NCBI GenBank assembly: GCA_964432985.1
Contig: CAYSPT010000015.1
Span: forward strand, 25,235-89,234
Length of the DNA stretch: 64,000 nt
Source of the DNA: CAYSPT01 sp964432985
GTDB taxonomy: Bacteria > Muiribacteriota > CAYSPT01
Direction of reading: 5' to 3'
The notes under the pieces were generated by a model, which had not been told where the DNA came from, did not search any database, and was given only the letters and a program-made list of their open reading frames with translations. Both the position numbers and the translations under genes were made by a program. Below are positions 8,283 to 17,808 of the stretch, piece by piece. Position 1 is the stretch's first letter, and the number at the start of each line of letters is the position of its first letter.

Positions 8283-10550
8283 CTATCGGTGTGTTCTGAG
8301 AGTCTCTGCAATACTGAAGGTAGTATCCGTGGCCCGTTCAATTTCCGGCAGAGGCATAGGCCGGCAGCCGCTTTCTGATAGACCGCACATATGATCCCTG
8401 AATACCTTGAGTTCCATGAGGTGTCCCTTGTCCTGTTTGATCCGCTTCCGGGCTTTCGTTGTGCGCCCTTCCAAAACATGCAATTCCTCAAAATCCTTGA
8501 TGGTAACGGTCATATTGCCAGCCAGGATTTCTATCAGTTCTTTTCCCGTCTTCTCCGCCCCCATGGCCGTATAGGTCAGCGCTGCGGTAGATCCGTCCTT
8601 CATTGTGAATAGTACCTGGAGGTTATCGTCCAGAGATCCATCTGCGTTGGGAACGACCACGCACGACACGGCTTCAACGGGAGATCCAGCCAGAAAAGCT
8701 ATGAGATCCACCATATGGCACACTTCACCGATGATCCTCCCCCCTCCCTGCGAAGACTTCACCCAGTGCCCATCCGGTAGGCATCCGGCCGCCACCCGGT
8801 AGGTGATCATCATCGCTCCGGGTACCCCGGTTAGCAGCTTCCTGGCCTGGAGTGAAAATGGGGCGTAGCGGCGGTTGAAACCCACCATATAAGGTAGTTT
8901 ACTTGCTTGAACAGTCGCCATTACCTGCCGCAGTTCTTCCCTGGACAAAGCCGCTGGTTTTTCCACGAACACCGCCTTGCCCGCCTCAAGCGCGGCAATA
9001 GACTGGGAAGCGTGAAGATCGTGCCGGGTAGCGATGATTACCGCATCGACTGCTTCGTTTTCAAGCACATCCTTCAAATCGGTGATGGTAGATGATCCTT
9101 TGAAGACCGCCGCGGCCCGACGGGCCCGGAGTCCGTCAGTATCACAGATGGACACGACCCTGAAAAGCTTGTCAAGCTTCTTCAAACACGGTATGAGTAC
9201 CGACCGGGCATAGCTTCCCGCCCCCACCAGGGCAACTCTCACGAGGCCGGGACCCAAGTGAATGCCTGATGCTTGTCGCCGCGCGTCCGTGTAGTTAACT
9301 ATCTTGTCTTCTCTTAACTGAGATTCCGTGCCCGATATAGGTTCTTTACCTGTTGCAGCAGATTTCACTGCAGAAGGAAAATCTTTTTCCTTATCAGGTG
9401 ATACCATGGCATCAGTGCCGTTTTCTTCTGAAGCAGGATACCGGAACACGGCAGAATACAACTGCCCCTTGAGCAATTGTCCATATACCCGGGGCGCTTC
9501 GTCAAAACCAAATACCGCGTCGAAAATGCCTGCGACATTGATCTTGTTCCTCTTCAATAAATCCACATAGCAAGCCATGTTCCGCTGCTCCGTCCACCGG
9601 ACATGAGCGAAGGGATAGTCTACCGACATCTCTTCATAGGTCGGGTCGTAGCGGCCGGGGCCACAGGAACATGACAGCTTTAAATCGAGCTCCTTTTTAT
9701 ACAGGATAGTTCTATCGGCAGCCACCGGTATGTCACCGACAACAACAATCCTGCCTTTTTGCCTGACGATATCACATGCCAGGTCGAGCGGAGAACTGTC
9801 GGAGGATCCGGCGGTTACCACACAGGCGTCAACCCCGTGGCCGCCGGTGATACGGCTGATATCAGCCAGGATAGTTTCGAGCGGTTTCTCGTTTACACAG
9901 GCCGGGTATTCCACGCCTGATTTTTCTATTTCCGTAATCTGCTGGGGATCGATGTCGAAAACCGCCACCCGGCAGCCCGCGGCCTGTAGCAACTGAACCG
10001 TCAGTTTACCGAGAATTCCCAGGCCGATTACCGCCACTGTTTCTCCCAGAGCGGGATCGGTCCGCCGCACGCTCTGAAGGGCAATCGCGCCCAGGGCTAC
10101 CGTTGCCGCATCAGGCATGGACACGCCTTCAGGAACCGAAACGGCGAGCTTTTCCGGCACCACGACCCGCTCGGCATGGCACGCTTTGCCGGAACCGGCG
10201 CAGGCGACTTTGTCGCCAATACGCAGACCGGTGACTTCCTCCCCCAGACCGATTACTACTCCTGAAAGACTGTAACCCAACGCCCGCTCGGAAAACGCAA
10301 CGTCACTCAAACGCTGCCAGGCAGCAGCCAGACCTTTTCGTTTTGCGAATGCCAGGCCCTGGGTACGCTTGTTGCGATCACCAACCAGGGTTTGTAAAAC
10401 CTTCAAGCCGGATCGTTTAAGCTGTGATTTTTCGGTCCCCGGGCTGACCGCCGAATACCACGTTTCCACCAGTATCTCGTGGCGCCCCGGTTTCGGGGAT
10501 GGGACATCCGTGACAACCACCTTGCCGTTTTTAACGAGTAGTTGTTTCAT
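8283..10550 (-). CDS. Bi-domain oxidoreductase: zinc-type alcohol dehydrogenase fused to Gfo/Idh/MocA dehydrogenase
   Basis: Residues 1 to about 370 form a medium-chain dehydrogenase, with SPKPGRHEILVETWYSAVSPGT, a GIGDKVAC-like segment and the Rossmann motif VIGLGILGKLTVQLL. Residues from about 430 form a Gfo/Idh/MocA unit with VALVGAGSYARSVLIP and the catalytic-site-like EKPAALS. The first half lacks the usual catalytic-zinc cysteine near the N-terminus (the position reads SAVSPGTE), so its redox chemistry may be lost or altered. Such fusions are found in polysaccharide loci, where they are presumed to act on nucleotide sugars. I start at ATG 10550; a TTG at 10622 would add 24 residues without family resemblance. 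Confidence 0.85.
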   Translation of the reverse strand: MKQLLVKNGKVVVTDVPSPKPGRHEILVETWYSAVSPGTEKSQLKRSGLKVLQTLVGDRNKRTQGLAFAKRKGLAAAWQRLSDVAFSERALGYSLSGVVIGLGEEVTGLRIGDKVACAGSGKACHAERVVVPEKLAVSVPEGVSMPDAATVALGAIALQSVRRTDPALGETVAVIGLGILGKLTVQLLQAAGCRVAVFDIDPQQITEIEKSGVEYPACVNEKPLETILADISRITGGHGVDACVVTAGSSDSSPLDLACDIVRQKGRIVVVGDIPVAADRTILYKKELDLKLSCSCGPGRYDPTYEEMSVDYPFAHVRWTEQRNMACYVDLLKRNKINVAGIFDAVFGFDEAPRVYGQLLKGQLYSAVFRYPASEENGTDAMVSPDKEKDFPSAVKSAATGKEPISGTESQLREDKIVNYTDARRQASGIHLGPGLVRVALVGAGSYARSVLIPCLKKLDKLFRVVSICDTDGLRARRAAAVFKGSSTITDLKDVLENEAVDAVIIATRHDLHASQSIAALEAGKAVFVEKPAALSREELRQVMATVQASKLPYMVGFNRRYAPFSLQARKLLTGVPGAMMITYRVAAGCLPDGHWVKSSQGGGRIIGEVCHMVDLIAFLAGSPVEAVSCVVVPNADGSLDDNLQVLFTMKDGSTAALTYTAMGAEKTGKELIEILAGNMTVTIKDFEELHVLEGRTTKARKRIKQDKGHLMELKVFRDHMCGLSESGCRPMPLPEIERATDTTFSIAETLRTHR

Positions 10551-10637
10551 TCTTCGTGTATGGTTCCTTCCCCGGATCACACAGTAGCTTCCTTGAAGTA
10601 AACTGTTTGACTTATTTTCCAAACGTATTCCGGCATG

Positions 10638-11234
10638 TCAGCCACACACAATTCTCCATAAGGTAAGCATAATTATTTTTATATCAATCCATAAGCTTTG
10701 CTCGGCGATGTACCGTCGCGATAACTCTATTTTATGTGGCAAAATCTCAGAAATATAGCCTTGTTCAGGATTTTCATACTTACCTAATATCATCTCCTCC
10801 GAACGGTACTCCAATGCAGCGTAATCAGTAATCCCCGGTTTTACACTTAAAATATGCTTAAACTCATTATAAAACAAGTCAACATATTTTTTAGCTTCCG
10901 GACGCGGTCCCACAAAGCTAATATCGCCTTTGAGAACATTATAAAACTGTGGAAATTCATCTATCTTGAACTTCCTCAAATACTTTCCTAATCGGGTGAT
11001 GCGAAAATCTCCTCCAGCCGTGATCTGAGGGCCACTTTCCTGTGCACTGATAATCATTGTCCTGAATTTATAAAACGTGAATGGTTTGAAATCTTTTCCG
11101 ATCCGCTCCTGGGAGAAAAAGACCGGACCCTTGCTGTCAAAGCTGATCATGAGAGGTACAATCAGAAATACAGGCAAGCACAATACAAGTCCTAACAATG
11201 AAAACACGATATCAAAAGAACGCTTTAGACTCAT
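10638..11234 (-). CDS. Initiating sugar transferase (bacterial sugar transferase, PF02397 type)
   Basis: The protein of 198 residues transfers a sugar-1-phosphate to undecaprenyl phosphate as the first step of repeat-unit synthesis. It shows the KRSFDIVFSLLGLVLCLPVF membrane anchor at the N-terminus, then FYKFRTM, the LRKFKIDEFPQFYNVLKGD motif and SFVGPRPE, all diagnostic. The length is that of the short PglC-like form with only the catalytic domain. ATG overlaps the stop of the upstream aminotransferase gene by 4 bp, which places it in the polysaccharide operon. The sugar is unknown; a diamino- or amino-sugar is plausible because an aminotransferase precedes it. Confidence 0.95.
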   Translation of the reverse strand: MSLKRSFDIVFSLLGLVLCLPVFLIVPLMISFDSKGPVFFSQERIGKDFKPFTFYKFRTMIISAQESGPQITAGGDFRITRLGKYLRKFKIDEFPQFYNVLKGDISFVGPRPEAKKYVDLFYNEFKHILSVKPGITDYAALEYRSEEMILGKYENPEQGYISEILPHKIELSRRYIAEQSLWIDIKIIMLTLWRIVCG

Positions 11235-12382
11235 CTTCGAGATCTCTTACATAGCTCAATAACATTTTCAATAACGTAATCCACTTGAATATCGGTCATA
11301 CCCGGAAATATCGGTAACGAAACGACTCGCTGATAATTCCATTCACTGTTTGGAAAACAATGACTGGTATAGTTGAAAGCCTTCCGGTAATAAGGATGAC
11401 GGTGTAAAGGAATGAAATGAACACTGGTACCAATCCATTTCTCTTTAAGACTTTCAATAAAAGCCGACCGGTCGAGTCGCAAAGTTTCAAGATTTAGCTT
11501 AATCACATATAAATGCCAGGCCGACGACCTATCGGAATTGATTACTGGTACAGTTATTTCCTTCAAATCGCGGAAGTTCTGCGTATACCGTTCCGCAATA
11601 GAATTTCTCCTTTCGTTCATCCAATCGATCTTCTCCAACTGAGCTAATCCCAATGCGGCCTGGATATCTGTCATATTATATTTGTACCCAGCTTCCACCA
11701 CTTCGTAATACCACGAACCCGACCGGGAATATCTCTTCCATGCATCTTTGGAGATACCGTGAAGCCGCAGGATTTTCATCCTCTCCGCCCAAGCGTCGTT
11801 TTCTGTCGTAGCAGCTCCACCTTCTCCCATGGCAAGGGTCTTTGTGGCATAGAAGCTAAAGCAGGTGATATCTCCCAATGTACCAATTCTACAACCTTTG
11901 TACCAACTTGGAAGCGCATGCGCAGCATCTTCGATAACCTTCAGATTATGTTCGCGGGCGATTGAGAGAATTTCATTCATATCACACGGTTGCCCAGCGA
12001 AATGAACCGGTATGACCGCCTTTGTTTTTGCCGTTATACTGCGCTCAAAATCTTCAACATCCATATTCTGGGTATCTCTATTGACATCTACGAGCACAGG
12101 TTTAGCATCGAGATAGGTCACTACTTCCGCTGTCGATGTAAAAGTGTTGGTAGGCACAATCACTTCATCTCCCGGGCCTACCCCGAGAACCAACAAAGCT
12201 AGATGAAGACAGGCAGTACAGGAGTTCATTGTAATGGTTTTACCAGCTCCAATGTACTCTCCGAATTGAGTTTCGAACTCGATCGTTTTCGGTCCCATGG
12301 TTGTCCAGCCGGATTTGAGAACCTCAATTACATTGGTGATATCTTTTTCAGTCAAATATGGTTTATGAAAAGGCACTTGCAC
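11231..12382 (-). CDS. DegT/DnrJ/EryC1 aminotransferase (sugar 4-aminotransferase type, SpsC/LegC/PseC-like)
   Basis: The enzyme is a PLP-dependent sugar aminotransferase. Lys181 in FYATKTLAMGEGG is the expected PLP lysine, with the EDAAHA aspartate (152) and the TFTSTAEVV cofactor-binding segment present. The product would be a 4-amino sugar from a 4-keto nucleotide sugar made by a dehydratase such as the LegB-like enzyme. GTG at 12382 follows GAGGTGAAG. In the B. subtilis spore-coat locus the corresponding gene, spsC, accompanies homologs of the GNAT, NeuB, SpsF and SpsG genes found downstream here, so a role in nonulosonic acid supply is reasonable but not proven. Confidence 0.9.
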   Translation of the reverse strand: MQVPFHKPYLTEKDITNVIEVLKSGWTTMGPKTIEFETQFGEYIGAGKTITMNSCTACLHLALLVLGVGPGDEVIVPTNTFTSTAEVVTYLDAKPVLVDVNRDTQNMDVEDFERSITAKTKAVIPVHFAGQPCDMNEILSIAREHNLKVIEDAAHALPSWYKGCRIGTLGDITCFSFYATKTLAMGEGGAATTENDAWAERMKILRLHGISKDAWKRYSRSGSWYYEVVEAGYKYNMTDIQAALGLAQLEKIDWMNERRNSIAERYTQNFRDLKEITVPVINSDRSSAWHLYVIKLNLETLRLDRSAFIESLKEKWIGTSVHFIPLHRHPYYRKAFNYTSHCFPNSEWNYQRVVSLPIFPGMTDIQVDYVIENVIELCKRSRR

Positions 12383-12415
12383 GCTGTCTTCACCTCATAC
12401 GCCTCAATTAACTGT

Positions 12416-13114
12416 TTATTTCACGGCACAACCAAAAGCTATGTATTTGTAATCGTCGCAGAGTATGCAGTCAAGAATTTCATCAACATAATGCAACAAC
12501 GATTTTTGGAATTCATTTCTTCCCATGGCAGCCAGACACCCGTAACAGTTAAGCGATACATCATTGAATAGATAAAGTAATTCTAGCAATTGTTCTCGAG
12601 TCATATACCGCCATGTATCTCCTCTTTTGACAAAACAATCCCTCAAGTATCTGTGTATCACAGAACCATGCAAATTCTCTGCAAAAAGAAGCTTTCCTCC
12701 CGTTTTCAATACTCTATGCATTTCATCCACAGCTTGTTTCTGGTTGTCAAAGCTGTTTCCTTTGCCAATTCCTCCTAAGACCGATTTGAAACATACAATA
12801 TCAAATGAATCTTCCGGATAAGTAATATTTTTTGCGTCAATAACTTGATAGTCTATTCTATTTGTCACACCGTATTTCTTGTGGATTTTCCTCGCTAAAA
12901 CAGTTGGTCCGTTTTGATCGGAACAGATTACCTGGCATCCTTTCATCGCGAAAAAGAGGGACAAACCACCATCCATTGCACCAATTTCCAAAACCCGTAC
13001 AGTTGGCCCCAGATTCTTTATATATGGATACCAGTAGAAAAGCATCTTACGCCAATTGTTGATATCCCAGCGGACGATATCCTTAACAAGTTCTTTTCGG
13101 TATTTTGATTCCAC
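12416..13114 (-). CDS. Class I SAM-dependent methyltransferase
   Basis: The SAM-binding motif I is VRVLEIGAMDGGLSLFFAM, followed by acidic VICSDQNG (motif II) and NITYPEDSFDIVCFKSVLG, then the RVLKTGGKLLFAEN segment, giving a Methyltransf_11-like fold. It probably methylates a sugar hydroxyl or amino group of the glycan, since it lies within the polysaccharide operon, but the acceptor could also be lipid-linked. GTG at 13114 follows a GAGGA site. Confidence 0.85.
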   Translation of the reverse strand: MESKYRKELVKDIVRWDINNWRKMLFYWYPYIKNLGPTVRVLEIGAMDGGLSLFFAMKGCQVICSDQNGPTVLARKIHKKYGVTNRIDYQVIDAKNITYPEDSFDIVCFKSVLGGIGKGNSFDNQKQAVDEMHRVLKTGGKLLFAENLHGSVIHRYLRDCFVKRGDTWRYMTREQLLELLYLFNDVSLNCYGCLAAMGRNEFQKSLLHYVDEILDCILCDDYKYIAFGCAVK

Positions 13115-13180
13115 GTATCCTCGTCTCTCGAATTCTTTTTTAAATACCCTATTTCTGCAGCTTCATATAAGCTTTTTACT

Positions 13181-14233
13181 TCAACGAGAAAGACTGATAT
13201 CACTATCTTCCATGACAAGTTGATGATCTTTCAAGCAAAAATCTAGTATTCCCTTGAGATACCCGATGCCATAGCTAAAATGCAGCACTGCAAACGAGCA
13301 GAATAACAGTGTGGCGTAAAATGCGTTTCTTTTACGGCCAACCATGTATGAGAAATACGCAGTAGTGCATAAATACAAGGCGATCAGCAGGTAAAGGAAA
13401 CGCCTGCCCGTTCTACTCATGATCGATATAAGGGCAGTGCCTAACAACGCTCCTACGAACAGAGCGGGAACAAGTTGGCGCCAGGTAATTACCCTACCGA
13501 TCTTAAGGGCGACAAGCGGTTTGAAATACCCATACTGAAAATACATTTTCCAGAGATTACGCAAGGAGTCACGAGCAAAATACCTGGATTTAATAAGCGG
13601 GTCGAGCACTATCCGACCACCATTTCTGAGGAGACGAAAGTTAAATTCATCATCCTGGTTTCTAATTAAATTTTCATCAAAGAAACCGATCGACTCGAAA
13701 ACCTCCCGTTTGTAACACCCAAAGGGAACGGTGTCGACCTCCCTAATGCTGGTGGATCCAATACGGAAATGTGCATTGCCCACGCCGTACGGATGGGAAA
13801 GAGCCGCAGCGATAGCGTGCGCCAAGGGACGGTCAATGGAGGCAACAGTTTCTAATATCCCACCGACACAATCAGCACCTGATGTTTCCAGGCTCCGAAC
13901 ATTGTTTTCAATAAAATCCGGTTCAACCACTGAATGGCTGCTTAAAATGATTACATAATCACCGTTTGAAATTGCGATTCCCTTGTTCAAGCCAAGAGGA
14001 GTTACCCGACGCGGATTATCAATACATCTAATAAAAGGATACTGTTCGATAACCTGGGCTATTCTCAGTCGGGTGTTGTCGGAACTCATCCCATCGACAA
14101 CGATTACTTCAAGCTTGTTTAAAGGGTAAGTCTGGTTGGACAATGCCTGTAAACACGCTTTGATAAAGTCTTCCTCGTTACGACAAGGGATTACAACGGA
14201 AACTCTTTTCTTTTCACTCATTGCCGCATCCAT
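13181..14233 (-). CDS. GT2-family glycosyltransferase with C-terminal membrane segments
   Basis: The N-terminal GT-A domain shows VSVVIPCRNEEDFIKACLQ, VIVVDGMSSDNTR and LGLNKGIAISNGDYVIIL, features of inverting family 2 transferases. An acceptor-side acidic motif, FDENLIRNQDDEFNFRL, follows. About 100 C-terminal residues are hydrophobic with likely three membrane helices, as in transferases that act on undecaprenyl-linked substrates (ExoA-like). The start overlaps the end of the upstream radical SAM gene by 16 bp; ATG 14221 is an alternative. Donor and acceptor are unknown. Confidence 0.92.
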   Translation of the reverse strand: MDAAMSEKKRVSVVIPCRNEEDFIKACLQALSNQTYPLNKLEVIVVDGMSSDNTRLRIAQVIEQYPFIRCIDNPRRVTPLGLNKGIAISNGDYVIILSSHSVVEPDFIENNVRSLETSGADCVGGILETVASIDRPLAHAIAAALSHPYGVGNAHFRIGSTSIREVDTVPFGCYKREVFESIGFFDENLIRNQDDEFNFRLLRNGGRIVLDPLIKSRYFARDSLRNLWKMYFQYGYFKPLVALKIGRVITWRQLVPALFVGALLGTALISIMSRTGRRFLYLLIALYLCTTAYFSYMVGRKRNAFYATLLFCSFAVLHFSYGIGYLKGILDFCLKDHQLVMEDSDISLSR

Positions 14234-15615
14234 TTTCGAGCCTTTTTATATTTGGAATAAAGAAATACCAGTATTCTGCGCAATTTGTAATAGTATTTTG
14301 TCTTAACGTAGACATATCTTATTAATCGCCCGATGTACCGTCCCCCGAACTTAATGCCCATGATATCCGCCGCTGCCTCTTTAAGATATCCATAGTCCTT
14401 GCCCTTAATTTTCGGGATCCCTGGGCTGAACTCCACCCACATCTCCGGATCATCACTGATAATAAGATCATTGTCTTTGCAATACGAATAAAGATCATTG
14501 CCGGGAATAGGAGTAAAAAAGGCTACCGACGTAAAATCCGGTTGCATCTCTCTCGCCAGACTTACCGTCGCCTTGACATCATCATCCTCTTCCTCCGGGA
14601 CACCAAGCATGAACGAGGCTGATAACAAGACATTGCTGTTCTTGACAATCCTAGCCGCCTGCAAATTAATCTCCCGGGTGGTTCCTTTTCTCAGGAATTT
14701 CAACACCTTGTCAGATCCTGATTCAAATCCGATGCCAATCATGGTTAGTCCCACTTCTGCCAGCGATCTAATCAGTTCTTTTCCTTTGACAACCAGATCA
14801 GCCCGTGACTGTATCCAGAAAGGTTTACTGAACTTTCTATATTTTTCAACAAACTCCCGCACCCATTCTGGATTCTGGGTGAAGGTATAATCATAGAACT
14901 TGACACATTTAAAGTGATAATTATCGTAGAGATATTCCAATTCACGTATAACATTATCAACTGCCCGGAACCTGAGTCCCTGTCCAAAATGAGTACGGGC
15001 ATGGGGAGCACAAAAGGAGCAATTATACCGGCAACCACGAGAACATAGCATAGTTACCATGGGAGATTTGAAGATTCCTTCGTAGTTGGGAAGATCAACC
15101 ACGGTCCGGTACGGGTATAATTCACGATCGATGAAAGGCAGTTCATCGAGATCAGGGCGTTCTCCCCACGAAAACCGGGGGAACTCCTTTTTTGCCTGCA
15201 GAGCTTTCAAAAGCTCCACAAACGTTATCTCACCTTCTCCAGCAATAACATAATCATAGTCATGGTTTTTCTGAACCCATTGGGGATCGATAGAAACGTG
15301 TACTCCGCCCACAACGATTCTGGTAGATGACTTTATCAGTTTTATTCTTCTTGCGATTTCTGCATTCATTTTCAGATCGCAAGATCGCATGGTCAAGCCG
15401 ACGATATCCGGAGCAATACGTGAAAACTGTGCCTCAAAATCATTCCAATCGTTTAACAATCTGATATCCAGTAGATGTACATCTTCAAATCCCGATTGCT
15501 TACAGCATGCAGATAAGCCGCACAGTCCGGCTTGAATAATACTTGTCCAATGGGATTGGCCAAATGTTCCCCAGCTTCTTTTTCCGAATCCCGGATCTAC
15601 AAAACAGATACGCAT
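14218..15615 (-). CDS. B12-binding-domain radical SAM protein in the polysaccharide locus (first of two)
   Basis: The N-terminal third is a cobalamin-binding-like Rossmann domain (LLDIRLLNDW, VVGGVHVSIDP, YVIAGEGEITFVELL), and the core has CRYNCSFC, the CX3CX2C signature that holds the [4Fe-4S] cluster. Class B radical SAM enzymes of this build carry out C- or P-methylation and other rearrangements. The canonical DXHXXG B12 motif is not visible, so cobalamin may be bound base-off without it or not at all. The gene lies inside the glycan operon, overlapped by the GT2 gene, so sugar modification is a reasonable inference. Confidence 0.85.
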   Translation of the reverse strand: MRICFVDPGFGKRSWGTFGQSHWTSIIQAGLCGLSACCKQSGFEDVHLLDIRLLNDWNDFEAQFSRIAPDIVGLTMRSCDLKMNAEIARRIKLIKSSTRIVVGGVHVSIDPQWVQKNHDYDYVIAGEGEITFVELLKALQAKKEFPRFSWGERPDLDELPFIDRELYPYRTVVDLPNYEGIFKSPMVTMLCSRGCRYNCSFCAPHARTHFGQGLRFRAVDNVIRELEYLYDNYHFKCVKFYDYTFTQNPEWVREFVEKYRKFSKPFWIQSRADLVVKGKELIRSLAEVGLTMIGIGFESGSDKVLKFLRKGTTREINLQAARIVKNSNVLLSASFMLGVPEEEDDDVKATVSLAREMQPDFTSVAFFTPIPGNDLYSYCKDNDLIISDDPEMWVEFSPGIPKIKGKDYGYLKEAAADIMGIKFGGRYIGRLIRYVYVKTKYYYKLRRILVFLYSKYKKARKWMRQ

Positions 15616-15670
15616 AAAAAATCCTCATACAGTATTGTTCTACACACAGTGATTATTAAACAAGCTATTT

Positions 15671-16798
15671 TCATTGGTGTGTTGAGAGAATATCACTCCA
15701 GGTTATACCACATTGAGGTTCTATAGTTTTTGTAGCGCATGCCTTATTTTCTAACAGGATTGAGTAGTATCGAGGGTGCAACCCAGGATCCAATTCACCA
15801 GAACGTAACACCGCTATGTTGTCGCGAGTCAACGGCTCTCCTTTTCGAATCCTTTGTGTAGAGAAAATAGATCGATAGGCAAATGCACGTAATTCCATTT
15901 CAACATCGGTAGTTATTCTTTCCCCGATTCCCATGACGAGGTCGTCCCCTGGGATAGATTCATTATTCGCAAGTTTTTCCTCGATTGATCGGATAGCAGT
16001 GACCATCGCCCGCAATCCTTCTTCATCAAGAGCAAAACAATGATCAGGGCCTTTCATGCTTCTATCAAGTGTGATGTGTTTTTCTACAATCCTCGCACCA
16101 GAAACCACAGCCTGGACAGGCGCTCTGATCGGATCAGCAGTATGATCGGAATATCCAACAACGACACGTGGGAACGCATTGATGAATGTTTTTACTGTGT
16201 TAACATTAGCCTTTTCTAAAGGAGCCGGATACTTGGCTACGCATTGCAGAACGGCTACTGGTGGATTCCCATACCGCTGAAGAGCATAAATGGCTTCTTC
16301 GACTTCAGATATTTTAGAACAACCGGTCGAGAATATTACCGGTAAATCGTATCGACTGAGCTCTTCCAGCAAGGGGATGTGAGATATCTCATAAGAAGCG
16401 ACCTTGAAAGCATCGGGCCCATATGGTGCCAATTTCCAAACATCGGTAGGATCACAAACGGTACATATAAATGCTATTCCCAGGCTGTTAGAATACCGTA
16501 TTATATCATCTAACCATTCCTCGGGGAGTTCCAGTTTCTGCATACATTCGTAGATTTCAATCACCTCTCCCGAGGCTGTTTTTAGCTTTCCAGCGCTCGA
16601 CGGGTACATTGCCTGGGCGGAGAACAGTTGAAACTTCACTGCGTCGACGCCGCTTCTGGCGGCCATGGCGATTAAATCCATAGCCAGCTTCTTGCACCCA
16701 TTGTGATTGATTCCTACCTCAGCCACAATATATACCGGCAGGTGAGCTCCAATCGATCGTCCTTTTATTTTTATGGATGATGAATCATTCAGAGCCAT
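15671..16798 (-). CDS. neuB: N-acetylneuraminate/nonulosonic acid synthase (NeuB/PseI/LegI/SpsE family)
   Basis: The enzyme condenses phosphoenolpyruvate with a six-carbon amino sugar to a nine-carbon nonulosonic acid. The TIM barrel carries VYIVAEVGINHNGCKKLAMD, DAVKFQLFSA, VIFSTGCSKISEVEEAI and VVGYSDHTAD; the C-terminal SAF (antifreeze-like) domain begins near residue 300 with RSIFSTQRIRKGEPLTRDN. The 375-residue length is normal. The context (GNAT, PseG-like hydrolase, SpsF-like cytidylyltransferase) fits a 2,4-diamino type such as pseudaminic or legionaminic acid rather than Neu5Ac, because no NeuC is present. It overlaps the upstream GNAT gene by 10 bp. Confidence 0.95.
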   Translation of the reverse strand: MALNDSSSIKIKGRSIGAHLPVYIVAEVGINHNGCKKLAMDLIAMAARSGVDAVKFQLFSAQAMYPSSAGKLKTASGEVIEIYECMQKLELPEEWLDDIIRYSNSLGIAFICTVCDPTDVWKLAPYGPDAFKVASYEISHIPLLEELSRYDLPVIFSTGCSKISEVEEAIYALQRYGNPPVAVLQCVAKYPAPLEKANVNTVKTFINAFPRVVVGYSDHTADPIRAPVQAVVSGARIVEKHITLDRSMKGPDHCFALDEEGLRAMVTAIRSIEEKLANNESIPGDDLVMGIGERITTDVEMELRAFAYRSIFSTQRIRKGEPLTRDNIAVLRSGELDPGLHPRYYSILLENKACATKTIEPQCGITWSDILSTHQ

Positions 16799-17733
16799 TT
16801 ATGCATTCCTATCTTGCTTGAGCAAATTCTGAAACCAACTTTCAAATACATTCGCAAAGCAGCAAAATTATCACATCTCGTTCCCACTGTATAAATATCG
16901 CAATTCTTTGCAAACCAGTCCTGGGCACACGAAACGAGTTTCAACCCCCATTGTTTCCCTCGAAATTCACTCGATACAGCTATCAGATCAATGAAACCTA
17001 CCGAACTTCCTGTGGATTCCTTGATCTTTTGATTTACACCGCAGGCAATAAAACCAGATATCTGTTTACTATCCTCGGATACAAAAACTTTCTCTACACG
17101 AATGCAAAGACAGCATTGCCGGACCCAGGCCTCATACATAGCGATGATGTCCTTGCCATCCAATTGCCGATCTGCAGCAAAACGGCTATGCGTAAACGCC
17201 GATCGACCGAGAGATAACAGGCTCTCCATATCATCCTCAGTGTACTCTCGTATACCTCTATATGGAAAAACGGCTCCACCCTGACAAACTGAAGTTTGCA
17301 GTGTATCTACGATAAAAAATCCGTTGCGTTCAAGTACATGGATAACTTCAATTTCGGCCATGTCCATCCGGATAGACACATGCTCGAGGCCCTGCTCGCG
17401 AGCCTTTTCAAAAAATGCATTTAGTAATTGTTCGCCGCTTGCCGCAGATGCTCGGTGAAAACTGAATAGGTCTATCCTGGACATTTCATGATGGAAGAAC
17501 CGGCTGTCCCACTCTATCCGCGAAAAAATAAGCAAACCAGTAATCTGGTTATTACAGCAAGCAAGCAACACCTGATCGTCACTATGTTCTCGAATAAAAT
17601 ATCCGATCAAATGTTGATCTAAAGGGATCCCGAATTCCCTATACGGGACCGCCTTGCAGTCCCGCAGAAAAAGTGTTATCTCTTCGGGAAAATCACTGAC
17701 TTTTCCATACTTTATCATTGAATATTGCAACAA
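16789..17733 (-). CDS. GNAT-family N-acetyltransferase (SpsD-like position)
   Basis: The protein has 314 residues, about twice a single GNAT domain. The C-terminal half holds the acetyl-CoA-binding pattern SSEFRGKQWGLKLV and ends with FAALRMYLKVGFRI, typical of the GNAT fold. The N-terminal half also looks like a divergent GNAT unit (SGEQLLNAFFEKAREQGLEHV, HVLERNGFFIVDT). A long GNAT protein of similar organisation, SpsD, sits between SpsC and SpsE in Bacillus. It probably N-acetylates an amino-sugar precursor before the NeuB step, comparable to PseH or LegH. The gene overlaps neuB by 10 bp. Confidence 0.85.
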   Translation of the reverse strand: MLQYSMIKYGKVSDFPEEITLFLRDCKAVPYREFGIPLDQHLIGYFIREHSDDQVLLACCNNQITGLLIFSRIEWDSRFFHHEMSRIDLFSFHRASAASGEQLLNAFFEKAREQGLEHVSIRMDMAEIEVIHVLERNGFFIVDTLQTSVCQGGAVFPYRGIREYTEDDMESLLSLGRSAFTHSRFAADRQLDGKDIIAMYEAWVRQCCLCIRVEKVFVSEDSKQISGFIACGVNQKIKESTGSSVGFIDLIAVSSEFRGKQWGLKLVSCAQDWFAKNCDIYTVGTRCDNFAALRMYLKVGFRICSSKIGMHKWL

Positions 17734-17808
17734 TTTCTTCTCTCATTATGTTAGTTTGTTCAAACTGCACCCAGAGAAGACCATTGCTATATGCTCCCTT
17801 GCATAATG

